DNA of 64,000 nucleotides, taken from the NCBI GenBank assembly GCA_013399115.1, contig VXAA01001244.1:1211862-1275861 (forward strand), given 5' to 3'. Every line of letters starts with the position of its first letter. The stretch's first letter is position 1. Source of the stretch: Anseranas semipalmata. Its lineage: Eukaryota > Chordata > Aves > Anseriformes > Anseranatidae. The position numbers and the translations under genes were made by a program. Shown in pieces: positions 11,901-20,685 of the stretch. Below the pieces are notes generated by a model. The model had not been told where the DNA came from. It saw only the letters and a list, made by a program, of their open reading frames with translations, and made no database searches.

Positions 11901-14900
11901 AACAAGTTACATGAAATCAGTACGCCTTCTCAGACAAATTATTTTTGGCCCTATGTATTATCTGTAATGTTAAGGTTATAATTTACATAGTTTTATTTAT
12001 ACAAAAGTGTCACAGATGAAGCACTACAAAAGTTGTTTTTAGGCCACAGCACTGCAGGACCTATGCATGAGAAATGCAGTTTTCTAGCCGCTCCACTTCC
12101 CAGGATTTGCTTGCTTATGTTCCAGAAAGTACATTTGGGAAATCATTTTAACAAAACAAAAGGAGGCAATTCTAAGGTCATAAACACAAAGTACTTCCCA
12201 AGCTCTTCGTGAAGTTTATGTAAAAGTAATACTAACCTCTAGCTTATCACTAAAATCCTCAGTGTAAGGAATAAAGCGGCTATCCTTGTCTCCCTTATAA
12301 AACCACATGCATCGTCTCACTTCAGAAGGCTCTTCTTCCCAGTAAACAGCCTTCCTCATTCTGTCATACAGGTACACATCGTAGCGTCCCCCATCAGTGC
12401 TCAGAACCACACTCTCAGGATCTGGCTGGACTGTGAACAAAAAACACGCTCAGGTACAATACTAACATGCATTCTTTTTTCTCTCTTATTCCAGCCCCAA
12501 TTACTTCTGTGACCAATAATAAGCCATTAAGACAGATATTTATATTATGGAAGAGAACTTTTGGAATCTCAGGCAACCAACATGTCGATCCAAAAATGCT
12601 TCTATATACTCTGTATGTCCACACACATGCACACACATAAACACACACGCAAGCTTTAAACAACTCCCAAATCAGAATATTTACTCCAGAGTAGGCAGAG
12701 TTTAACAAAAAAGCAATGAGAAACAAATAACTAGTACATGTGAAAGTGTGATAGTCATTAGTGATGTACATCTTAACACTGAAAGCACTGAGCAACAGAT
12801 ATTGTGAATAAATTAAGTGGCACAAAATACATCTTTGAGATATATACTAACATTACTTGTTACTGTCACATCTCTCTTTCCCATGCGACTGACATTAATA
12901 TCTTCCTCCTACTTCCTTCCAATATGACTAAGATTTTCAGAACTTACCAGAATTATAGACCTCCTCTAGTTTTGCGGAATCCAGAATGCTGAATGGCATC
13001 CATATTTGCTTATCCTCCACCTCCTTACAGTAGAACCAGTGTGGCTGGACTGGTTCATATTGGTTCTGCAGCAAAACAGGAGGTGCCTGGACCAGTGGAC
13101 CTGCAGGCCTGGGAGCTCGGAGCTGTGACTGGGGCTGTGGAAACTGAAAATGCAGATTATCCCCTCAGTCTCACATAGTTGTTTTTTTACATAACTGATT
13201 TATCCTTTGTTATAAAGAGCATTCTAAGCCTCTATTTCTAACATATTTTCCAAGAACATTATCTTTCAATCAAAAAATTTTATAGACAAGTTATCCACTT
13301 TATTATGTTGTTGAGAACTTACATGTTATCAATTAATGGATGTGCATTTTGTTCCCACAAATACTGTTAAAAACTGTTATGTTCTAGCACCTTGCTTACT
13401 TAAGAATAGTAAAATGTAAAATATTCTCTTATGCTTTCAAAACTCAGGCTGACCTTACTTCTTACAGCCACCAGATTTGACAATGAAAACAAAAATGTGT
13501 TCTTCTCATTATTCATTTATACATAATACCATTTTTGCATAAAGAATAATCAATTTCAGCAAGGACTCCCCTTGGTAATAGCTCTCTTCCTGCAAAATGA
13601 GCAGGAAATGCAGATTTTAAACTTCAGCATAGCCTCAGTGATCCAAGTAAAGTAACACATTTTGAAAGGAACTGTAGTTTATGCAAAGCTGATTTCATAC
13701 AAATTGTACAAACATCTCAGTACAATTAACAGTAAGAGATGTCAGCAATAAAAACTGCTTTGGTCAATTCATTCAAAAAAACTAACATACTGTACAATAC
13801 ATGAAATCAAGCAATCAGAAGTTCTGAAATTCTTTAAAACTCCAGATTCTTCAGGTTCTACTGCCTTTGCTATGTTTATTGTCACAATATAATCTTTCCA
13901 TTCCTTACAATGGCAGCAAGAAAGCTCAGGCAAGATAAAAGCAATTTTTGTTGTTGTCTTTTTTATGGAAAACTTGTCAGGTTATTACTAATCCATTCAC
14001 ATTATTCTAATAATGCTATTATGAAGTAATAAAGGATGGAGATTAATGCTTTACATCATACGGAATCCTTAAGCGATGTGTTCGAAAGAGCTTGCTGATA
14101 ATTTATGTGACTTTCACCATAAATTCAAAAAGCACTGGCTTCACCAGCAAAATCAGCTTGAAAAGGTATTTTTATCTCATATCTTGTGAGGGCTCAATGA
14201 TCTGATTTACATCAGAGGCACAATGAACTAGCACTGCTGAAATGGCAGCAAATGTGTTATAACAGACTGAAACGAGCAACACAACTTCATAATCTAGCTT
14301 TGTTCATGAAGTCAGAGGCTCATATAGCTACAGCATCAGGGTATGTTCACTTCAAAGATCGGGATGTTTTCCTAAAGCGATAGTTCCAGGCTAGTTCCAG
14401 TTAAAAGATTTTGCTATAAGAAATAGTTCAAGACTCTTTGGTCTTTTTTTTTTCCTGTTGTTTTTTTTTTTGGTGGTGGTGATGGTTTTGTTTTTTCCTT
14501 TTTGGGGAGTGAGGTGGGTTTAGGAAATCTTTAAGGTAAAATATGCAATTCAAACAGTAACAAGTCTTAAATTGTTATATTCTGGTACCGCCGTGTCAGG
14601 AACAATTTACTTACCTGTGTCAATGACCCTGGAGGTGTCTGATACATCTGGACAGGCGGGACAGAGGACGGTGGGTGAAGAGGTTGGGCTGGCGTATGAC
14701 TCTGTTGCAGCTGCGGCGGAGTAAGGTACGGATTAGCTCTGCTGCTCAGGGTGGTGTGGCGATAAGGGTTATACCCCTGCTGAGATGTTCCATGGGGAAG
14801 AGTGGAAACATTTGCAGGCGGGGGACAGCTCTGCTGAGGAGTCTGATAAGCCGCGATTCCCACCTGTGAAGTAGGTGGTGCACTGTAAGAGGACTGTGAC

Positions 14901-15153
14901 TTGGGAACGTGCGGTGAAAAGGCATTTTGCCCATCCTGTGACCCAGACACAAGTGGAAGTGAAGTTGGAGGCCTGGAGAAGGCTGGTGCTCCAGCAGGTG
15001 GTGCAACAGTTGTTAAGGGTGGCTGCCCAATGCTTCCAAATGGATCACTGCTACTAGGTACTTGAGAGAAATAGTTGAAAGTCTGTGGCGGATTAGGGCT
15101 TGCAGAGGTCTGACCCAAGAAGCTGTCCTCTTCACCAACATCTGCAGAATCAT
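1171..15153 (-). CDS. SEC23IP: SEC23IP (Sec23-interacting protein, p125), exons 2–17 of a multi-exon gene
   Basis: Sixteen coding exons were traced on the minus strand, about 927 residues, against about 1,000 for the vertebrate protein. Exons 5' to 3': 14615-15153, 12948-13143, 12237-12430, 11800-11889, 10438-10558, 10034-10123, 9327-9468, 7787-7995, 7062-7180, 6277-6447, 5788-5883, 5406-5612, 4468-4623, 3634-3736, 2220-2405, 1171-1333. All junction phases agree. Domain order: Pro/Ser/Gln-rich N-terminal region (Sec23-binding in this family), WWE-like segment, lipase core with GHSLG, SAM domain, and DDHD domain with [18 protein letters not shown] and LQSHLCYW. The family protein sits at ER exit sites, binds Sec23 and the Sec13/31 coat, and its SAM-DDHD part binds PI4P. 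Exon 1 with the start codon is missing, presumably in the gap at 18870-19768. The exact C-terminus is uncertain (see findings). It is divergent from MCMBP, head to head. Confidence 0.95.
2220..2405 (-). CDS. SEC23IP: SEC23IP exon 16, helical insert of DDHD domain
   Basis: 186 nt. It encodes [39 protein letters not shown] and an acidic, likely helical [15 protein letters not shown]. Acceptor is TCTTTTTAG, donor GTATGT. Confidence 0.95.
3634..3736 (-). CDS. SEC23IP: SEC23IP exon 15, DDHD domain
   Basis: 103 nt. It encodes [20 protein letters not shown] and [14 protein letters not shown]. It contains the first DDHD Asp (LDPVAYR) and the basic HHKGRKR. Acceptor is TCTTAACAG, donor GTAAAA; phase 1 end. 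Confidence 0.95.
4468..4623 (-). CDS. SEC23IP: SEC23IP exon 14, DDHD domain
   Basis: 156 nt in phase 0. It reads [30 protein letters not shown] and [13 protein letters not shown]. Acceptor is TCTGGTAG, donor GTGAGT. FALGSP is a hallmark of DDHD proteins. Confidence 0.94.
5241..5335. repeat. (AAAG)n microsatellite
   Basis: About 95 bp of near-perfect AAAG repeat, which is (CTTT)n on the SEC23IP strand. It lies in the intron about 70 nt downstream of the exon 13 donor. Long Ser/Phe/Leu-repeat open frames on the minus strand here are artefacts of the repeat. Confidence 0.97.
5406..5612 (-). CDS. SEC23IP: SEC23IP exon 13, charged linker and start of DDHD domain
   Basis: 207 nt in phase 0. A Lys/Ala/Glu-rich helix ([18 protein letters not shown]) and a Ser-rich linker lead to [20 protein letters not shown] and FEVGTGQ. 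Acceptor CTCAAAAG has little pyrimidine tract; donor is GTGAGA. Confidence 0.9.
5788..5883 (-). CDS. SEC23IP: SEC23IP exon 12, second half of SAM domain
   Basis: 96 nt in phase 0. It encodes [20 protein letters not shown] and [12 protein letters not shown], the C-terminal SAM helices. The acceptor TTTTTTCTTAAG is preceded directly by a TTTA/TA/TG microsatellite (see findings). Donor is GTAAAT. Confidence 0.95.
5894..5947. repeat. Compound (AAAT)n–(TA)n–(CA)n microsatellite
   Basis: On the plus strand AAAT units are followed by TA units and about 14 CA units. On the gene strand the order is TG, TA, TTTA, then the exon 12 acceptor at 5884-5885, so the repeat makes up the region where the branch point and pyrimidine tract should lie. 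Confidence 0.97.
6193..6222. repeat. (AAAC)n microsatellite
   Basis: About seven CAAA units in the intron just downstream of SEC23IP exon 11 (gene orientation). Confidence 0.9.
6277..6447 (-). CDS. SEC23IP: SEC23IP exon 11, acidic linker and first half of SAM domain
   Basis: 171 nt in phase 0. It starts [11 protein letters not shown] after acceptor CTCATTAAG, passes an acidic [11 protein letters not shown] and reaches the SAM helices [19 protein letters not shown], then MESL. Donor is GTACAG. Confidence 0.94.
7062..7180 (-). CDS. SEC23IP: SEC23IP exon 10
   Basis: 119 nt. It completes the Gly after GHSL, then reads [18 protein letters not shown] variable Ser/Gly-rich linker follows, ending AIHDKQ in phase 0. 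Acceptor is TGTTTCCAG, donor GTAATT. Confidence 0.93.
7787..7995 (-). CDS. SEC23IP: SEC23IP exon 9, nucleophile elbow GxSxG
   Basis: 209 nt. It encodes [44 protein letters not shown] and VSVAGHSLG. The Ser of GHSLG is the expected lipase nucleophile. The last Gly codon of the motif is split by the intron (phase 1). Donor is GTAATT. Confidence 0.96.
7996..9326 (-). other. SEC23IP intron 8
   Basis: 1.3 kb, AT-rich, with a poly-C run near 8213-8227 and AAAC-like runs. Open frames of around 100 codons occur on both strands but have no recognisable features. I see no gene here. Confidence 0.6.
9327..9468 (-). CDS. SEC23IP: SEC23IP exon 8
   Basis: 142 nt. It encodes [20 protein letters not shown] and [21 protein letters not shown], strongly conserved in the family. 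Acceptor is TCTCTACAG, donor GTGAGT; it ends within an Arg codon. Confidence 0.95.
10034..10123 (-). CDS. SEC23IP: SEC23IP exon 7, start of lipase core
   Basis: 90 nt. It encodes [19 protein letters not shown], the first strand and oxyanion-side loop of the alpha/beta-hydrolase-like core. Acceptor is TTTCTACAG, donor GTAAGT, phase 1 to phase 1. Confidence 0.95.
10438..10558 (-). CDS. SEC23IP: SEC23IP exon 6
   Basis: 121 nt. It encodes [20 protein letters not shown], a basic RPRVVKRG and an acidic [10 protein letters not shown]. Acceptor is CTTTTCAG and donor GTACGT; it ends in phase 1. Confidence 0.94.
11800..11889 (-). CDS. SEC23IP: SEC23IP exon 5
   Basis: 90 nt, phase 0 at both ends, acceptor TGTTGCAG and donor GTAATA. 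It encodes [19 protein letters not shown] through IVMHNPK, the end of the WWE-like module. Confidence 0.95.
12237..12430 (-). CDS. SEC23IP: SEC23IP exon 4, WWE-like region
   Basis: 194 nt. The split Val codon joins to QPDPESVV, then [24 protein letters not shown] and [14 protein letters not shown]. Donor is GTTAGT. The aromatic and charged pattern fits the WWE-like module of intracellular PLA1 proteins. Confidence 0.95.
12948..13143 (-). CDS. SEC23IP: SEC23IP exon 3
   Basis: 196 nt with acceptor CATTTTCAG and donor GTAAGT. It starts [11 protein letters not shown], continues Pro-rich, then enters the conserved [18 protein letters not shown] and WMPFSILDS, where the WWE-like region begins. It ends in phase 1. 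Confidence 0.93.
13144..14614 (-). other. SEC23IP intron 2
   Basis: 1.5 kb between exons 2 and 3. It contains T-rich and GGTGGT-type simple sequence around 14440-14520 and nothing gene-like. Confidence 0.6.
14615..15153 (-). CDS. SEC23IP: SEC23IP exon 2, proline-rich N-terminal region
   Basis: 539 nt with acceptor TTTTTTGCAG and donor GTAAGT. It begins by completing an Asp codon and reads [15 protein letters not shown], then a long Pro/Ser/Gln/Tyr-rich stretch including [21 protein letters not shown] and [13 protein letters not shown]. It ends in phase 0 after SLTQ. In the family this low-complexity region carries Sec23 binding. Confidence 0.95.
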
Positions 15154-18100
15154 CTGCAAAAAACAGAAAACAAAAGATCAGTAGAGATGTCCCGAGAGGT
15201 TCAAACCAGTTGATAAATGTAGACAAAATGTTCTGTAACATTAACAGCTATTTCCAAAACTCTACTGGACCCCATAAAGCCAAAAGCATTACAAATCTTA
15301 GATATCCTTGAAGATTAAATATGCCATAAAGTAAAACAGAAGATGCCAAGTCTTCAAGGACATTTAAAACAGACCACAAAACTCATTCAGTATACACAAA
15401 TAAAGCAATAAAAACTAAAAGTTTGAAGTAAGAGGCCGACGAATGACAAGTCAGGACCTTCCAAGCCAGCTTAGCCAAGAACCCTGCTTCCAGGGCACTA
15501 AAATCCCTTCTAATCTCCCTTATACCTACCAAATGCAAGAACAGCTTTGGTTCATTTCATCTCACCATTAAAACAGTTACTAAGCATAGGACTTAAGCAT
15601 AGCTCTAATTTTTAGGCTTCCAAGATCTAATTCAAAACTAGGGCTTAAAGACATTCCCAAATAGACCATGCCTACTGGTTATGGCTTAAGGGCATTCTCG
15701 CCCGACCCTCCAGCAAAGCTCCCAGGTTTCCCACTTGACTTGCAAGGTGGCCAAAACTCATCACTCCAAGTCATTTGATGAGCAAGACTCACCATGAGCA
15801 AGACTCATTCCAGTTCAGTGTAAAAATCCTACTCTAGACTGGCACAAGAGGTAGATCTCTGAAGCAGAAAATTAAGTCCCCATCCTGCATAATTGCAGAA
15901 GAGGTCTTAAAATCGTGCAAGGCCACGACTGTCCTTTTGCATCATGAGAAAGTACATAAATCAGCTCCTGGACAATTACAGCTTTCCAGTAGCAACTGGA
16001 AAAGCAAGTGGCTTGACATTCTCATAGGTCTCACAAGTTGAACCTGGGGTGGTCTGAGCATCACTGCCTGCCTGCTGAGGGAACAGCACCTTGCAAGCAG
16101 CCAAATTTACAGAAGTCCTAAGAGTGTTGTCATCTGCTCTGGCAGTCAAATAATCCCCAGACAGTGGGGATGAAACCACAGAGCTATCATTGCTTGTCTG
16201 CTACTCAGTCCCCAGCCAAATAGAGAGACCAAACACCCCTGCAGCCACAAGTGGCCAATAACAAACGTCTTTATCTGCAGCCAACAAACAGGAATATAGA
16301 GTATCAAGGGAGCACTGGGGAATCCACAAAGAAGTCTCCCTAGGAAGCTGCTATTCTAATTAATTAACCAGAAAAGCAACAACTGCCATGACTAAAATAG
16401 ACTATTTTAACCATCTTTTATTTAGAAATATTTTCAGATGGCATCAGTTTCAGGAAACATCACCTGTACTTATCAATTTCTCTTACTTTGACCTATGGTG
16501 TTCTATGCCACTTTGAGGGGAAAAAAAAAAAAAAACAGAATCTACATATGTGAACCATCTTGTGGAGAATACTAAAATCATTTATAAGCAATGACCATTA
16601 CGAATTCAGGCCTACGGATCACCTCCCAGCTACAAGCAGAATAGCCATTTATACTTAATAAAAGGTCTTATTTTCTTGATTAGAAGTTTCTTCGTCCCTT
16701 CATATTTCATAAACACTGTGGAATACAGAGAAGCATACTGCATACCACACTGGTAATTCTCCGCTTTCCAAAATAACTGGTAGTGGAGCATGCAACTCAT
16801 CTCACTGCAGTGTCAGATCACGACAAACACATAGCAACGTGCTGAAGAGTTTTCAAGGCCTTTACCAAATGCCCATTCACAAGCCACCTAAATTTCAACT
16901 GGGTTTTGGAAATTTAGTCTAACCGTACATTTCCTAGAAAATGAGGTTGACAAAAATTATATATATACACACATATATGTACACACACACAGTTTTCAGA
17001 CACAATACATTACTTTCTACATTGCTTTTTTCTAATTTGCAAACCCTCCATTGAAACACATGCATAGACTGGCAGAAAAAGAAGCACTTAATACAAATGA
17101 AAAAAATTCCTACGATTCTACAGCTTTGACATACAAGGGCAGCATTCATCTCCTGTACAAAACAGTCTTTCTTCAACAGTGACTGTGTGACAAGCTCCTG
17201 TATATCGCTCACAGATGGTACCTTGTCACTCACAGATTGTCACCTGATGATCACAAGTGACAGAATTCCACTTCCTCATTGGCAACACTCCTCTCTATCT
17301 ACAGTAAGGATGTTGGTTACTTCATCTGCATCTGAACCAAGAATGTATCCTCTCTCCTCAAACCGCAAAGCTCAAAACAGTTAATACTCACTCTTAGAGA
17401 TCCAGAAAACTGATGAGTGCACACAGGTTCCAAATGTCAGCTCTCAGGTGGATGTCAAACAACTCCTGAGACCGATTCCCGTTATAATTTAGGATTCAAA
17501 CTCTAGGGTTTGTTCCTTCCTAATTCAAACTATGATTCAAGATGCAAACTGTTCTATGCAGCCAGATCCCTATGACAGCTGGCTGGACAAAGGGTGAATG
17601 CAAGGGACCACAAAAGTAGAATGTAACAGGGTGGGGGCCCTTCTTGGACAGACACGGGATGTGGCATAACCTCAGTAGAGCTCTGGCATTGAAATTGACT
17701 CCAGTTGCAAAATTATGAACCTTCATCAGATCAAAACTTAAATGAAATGGAGAGTATACAATTAATCACATCTTATTACTGAAATCCCATCAACAGATTT
17801 TCTCCCTAGCTAGTCTTGAGGAAGCTGCCACATGAGAGTCATCCACGCAAAGCTACTTTCCAGACTTGCCCTTAAAAGACTACAAAAAAAAAAATTATAT
17901 TTGTAAGAAAAAAATAAAACTATAAGGATTGCACAGATGGAATTAGCAAATGTATCAGCCAGATACCTCAAATAAGTAGGAATAATATTCTAATGTTTTA
18001 TTTCCTCTCTTCCCCAGAAAACATAGTAGGTCTAAAAAACATTTCAAAGCCACACTTGGCAAATATTTTTTTACGCCTACAAAGATGTACTCCATTTATT

Positions 18101-18625
18101 TCCTGATGCATTAGTAGTTATCCTAGCTAAGATACAACAATGTTGAAATAAAGACTTGGATTTTGGACTCAATATGTACCAATCCAGTGAAATTTAAAAT
18201 ATCTAATATCTAGATGCATTTCCACTGTTTGGGGCTTTAATCTCTGAACTGGCAACCAGAAAGCAGGTCCAGAAAAATCCTTTCCTTTATCTGCAGCTGT
18301 TTGAGCATAAGATGCTAAGTTGCAATTGCATGTCTCTCAAATACCATTAAGGCTTTAGAAGGAAAGGATATTAAATGCCATGGTTAAATTAACAAGGAAA
18401 TTTGAGGTATCTGCTTAACACACTATATCCACACAGGGAAAATAGAAGATAACATGGGAGAGCGCTTTTCTTTTAGAAGCGAGAACACTAAGTACTTCCT
18501 CGTATGGAAGCACTGACAGCTGCCAGCTGCTGAAACGTATGCTAACCAGTGAACTGAGAAAATGATGAAGAACAACCCCTCGCCTTGGACACAGAGCTGA
18601 AGACCTAACGCTCAGGGATTAAGCA
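15154..18625 (-). other. SEC23IP intron 1
   Basis: About 3.5 kb between exon 2 and the CpG-rich promoter segment. A TA/CA-rich run lies near 16958-16991. I found no exon, RNA gene or intact repeat. Frames near 16934-17233 and 15976-16179 show no homology I can recognise. Confidence 0.6.
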
Positions 18626-19990
18626 CACTCACGACAGTGGAACACGCACATCCCAAGCAGCTTGTCCTTCGCGGAGCATTAAGGACCAGGAGCTGGCACC
18701 GAGACCTCGCTCAGGGGACAGAAGATCAGGGTCCGGCCGACACCGGGAGCTGCCGGGCAAGGGGCGAGGCAGCGGGACCCGACAGCCGAGGGCAGCCCCC
18801 TCCCGCTGCTCGGCGGGCAGCAGGCTCGCAGGCCCGGGCACCGCAGTGCAGCGCGGGCAAGGCGCAGCANNNNNNNNNNNNNNNNNNNNNNNNNNNNNNN
18901 NNNNNNNNNNNNNNNNNNNNNNNNNNNNNNNNNNNNNNNNNNNNNNNNNNNNNNNNNNNNNNNNNNNNNNNNNNNNNNNNNNNNNNNNNNNNNNNNNNNN
19001 NNNNNNNNNNNNNNNNNNNNNNNNNNNNNNNNNNNNNNNNNNNNNNNNNNNNNNNNNNNNNNNNNNNNNNNNNNNNNNNNNNNNNNNNNNNNNNNNNNNN
19101 NNNNNNNNNNNNNNNNNNNNNNNNNNNNNNNNNNNNNNNNNNNNNNNNNNNNNNNNNNNNNNNNNNNNNNNNNNNNNNNNNNNNNNNNNNNNNNNNNNNN
19201 NNNNNNNNNNNNNNNNNNNNNNNNNNNNNNNNNNNNNNNNNNNNNNNNNNNNNNNNNNNNNNNNNNNNNNNNNNNNNNNNNNNNNNNNNNNNNNNNNNNN
19301 NNNNNNNNNNNNNNNNNNNNNNNNNNNNNNNNNNNNNNNNNNNNNNNNNNNNNNNNNNNNNNNNNNNNNNNNNNNNNNNNNNNNNNNNNNNNNNNNNNNN
19401 NNNNNNNNNNNNNNNNNNNNNNNNNNNNNNNNNNNNNNNNNNNNNNNNNNNNNNNNNNNNNNNNNNNNNNNNNNNNNNNNNNNNNNNNNNNNNNNNNNNN
19501 NNNNNNNNNNNNNNNNNNNNNNNNNNNNNNNNNNNNNNNNNNNNNNNNNNNNNNNNNNNNNNNNNNNNNNNNNNNNNNNNNNNNNNNNNNNNNNNNNNNN
19601 NNNNNNNNNNNNNNNNNNNNNNNNNNNNNNNNNNNNNNNNNNNNNNNNNNNNNNNNNNNNNNNNNNNNNNNNNNNNNNNNNNNNNNNNNNNNNNNNNNNN
19701 NNNNNNNNNNNNNNNNNNNNNNNNNNNNNNNNNNNNNNNNNNNNNNNNNNNNNNNNNNNNNNNNNNNNGGCGCTTGTCGGCGAGCAGCAGCGAGGGCGGG
19801 AGGCCGCTTCCTTCTTCCCCGCCTGAAGCGGGAGGGAGCGGCGCGGGGCGGGCGGGGACGCGGCGGCGGCAGTCGCGGTTCCCAGGCCGCCGAGGAGGCG
19901 AGGGACCGCCGGCAGCGAGCTGCGAGGCGGCCGCCTTGCGCTGGTGCCACGCACCCGGCGGTGGGGTCTGTCCCGGCAGGGTGAGCAGCT
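18626..19990. promoter_or_regulatory. Putative bidirectional CpG-island promoter of SEC23IP and MCMBP, mostly in a gap
   Basis: The sequence on both sides of the N run (18640-18869 and 19769-19985) is abruptly GC- and CpG-rich compared with the AT-rich surroundings. It lies between the divergent exon 2 of SEC23IP and exon 2 of MCMBP. Neither first coding exon is visible in the flanks, so both probably lie in the N run. Shared head-to-head promoters are common for vertebrate housekeeping genes; here it is inferred from position and composition. Confidence 0.7.
18870..19768. other. Assembly gap (899 N)
   Basis: A run of N within CpG-rich DNA. Translations through it are meaningless. GC-rich avian promoters are often lost from short-read assemblies. 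Confidence 0.99.
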
Positions 19991-20599
19991 TATAAATTTA
20001 AAATAAAATAAGCCAAAGCGTTATTTCTCGGGGCTGGTGTTGTCTGGGGGTGCCGGTGCTGCTGCGGTTTGCTCTTGAGCCATCCTTGCTCGCCAGCAAT
20101 GCTGGAAGTGACACCCATGCTGTGGTGTGCGAGCACATGGATCTTCAAAGTGGAGGCAGTCCTTGTTACAACGAGTTTTTCCCTCTGTACTTGGCTACGT
20201 GAATCGCTGGTCGCTGTGCGCTTGTGCATGCTACCAGTGCCATCAGCTGAGGCTGTTCAGTGCTAGGCTTGATCTTAACTAAAATGACACTGAAATAAAA
20301 ATAATTTCTCGGGGACCACACGGCAGAAGGTGGTACCTCGCTTCCTCCAGTTTCTAGCTGGGTTTATTGCAGTGGTTCAGAGCTCTTCTGCGTTTCCGAG
20401 TGACTATTCATCCTGGTTTGCCTCAGAAGGGGTAAGATGAGGAAGTCAGTGCAATTGTAACATTCGTAAAGTCGTTTAAAATTAAGTCATTTGCCCAGAA
20501 TAGGAATCAATGTTTAAGTTGCTTACTAAATTAACAGATTTCAATTCAGCATTATGCTATGTGATGCTAATACTCATGTAAATGTGTCTTGTTTTGTAG

Positions 20600-20685
20600 C
20601 CCAAAATGTTCCAAATTCTGATTGGGAAAAGAAGGTAACTGAATATTTCAAAGAGAAATTAAAAGAAAATAATGCTACTAACTGG
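20600..20685 (+). CDS. MCMBP: MCMBP exon 2
   Basis: 86 nt with acceptor TTGTTTTGTAG and donor GTAAGA. It completes an Ala codon, then reads [20 protein letters not shown] and KENNATNW, the conserved N-terminal helix of MCMBP. It needs a preceding exon ending in one base (G). Confidence 0.94.

Noticed and set aside
12415..12825. 136-codon minus-strand open frame upstream of SEC23IP exon 4
   Set aside because: It covers intron sequence with a CA-repeat-derived VCVYVCACV stretch and runs into the real exon's acceptor. The protein is not conserved.
18629..19995. Frames of 326–452 codons across the large gap
   Set aside because: More than two thirds of each is N. The flanking residues are GC-rich non-coding translation and match neither the SEC23IP nor the MCMBP N-terminus.
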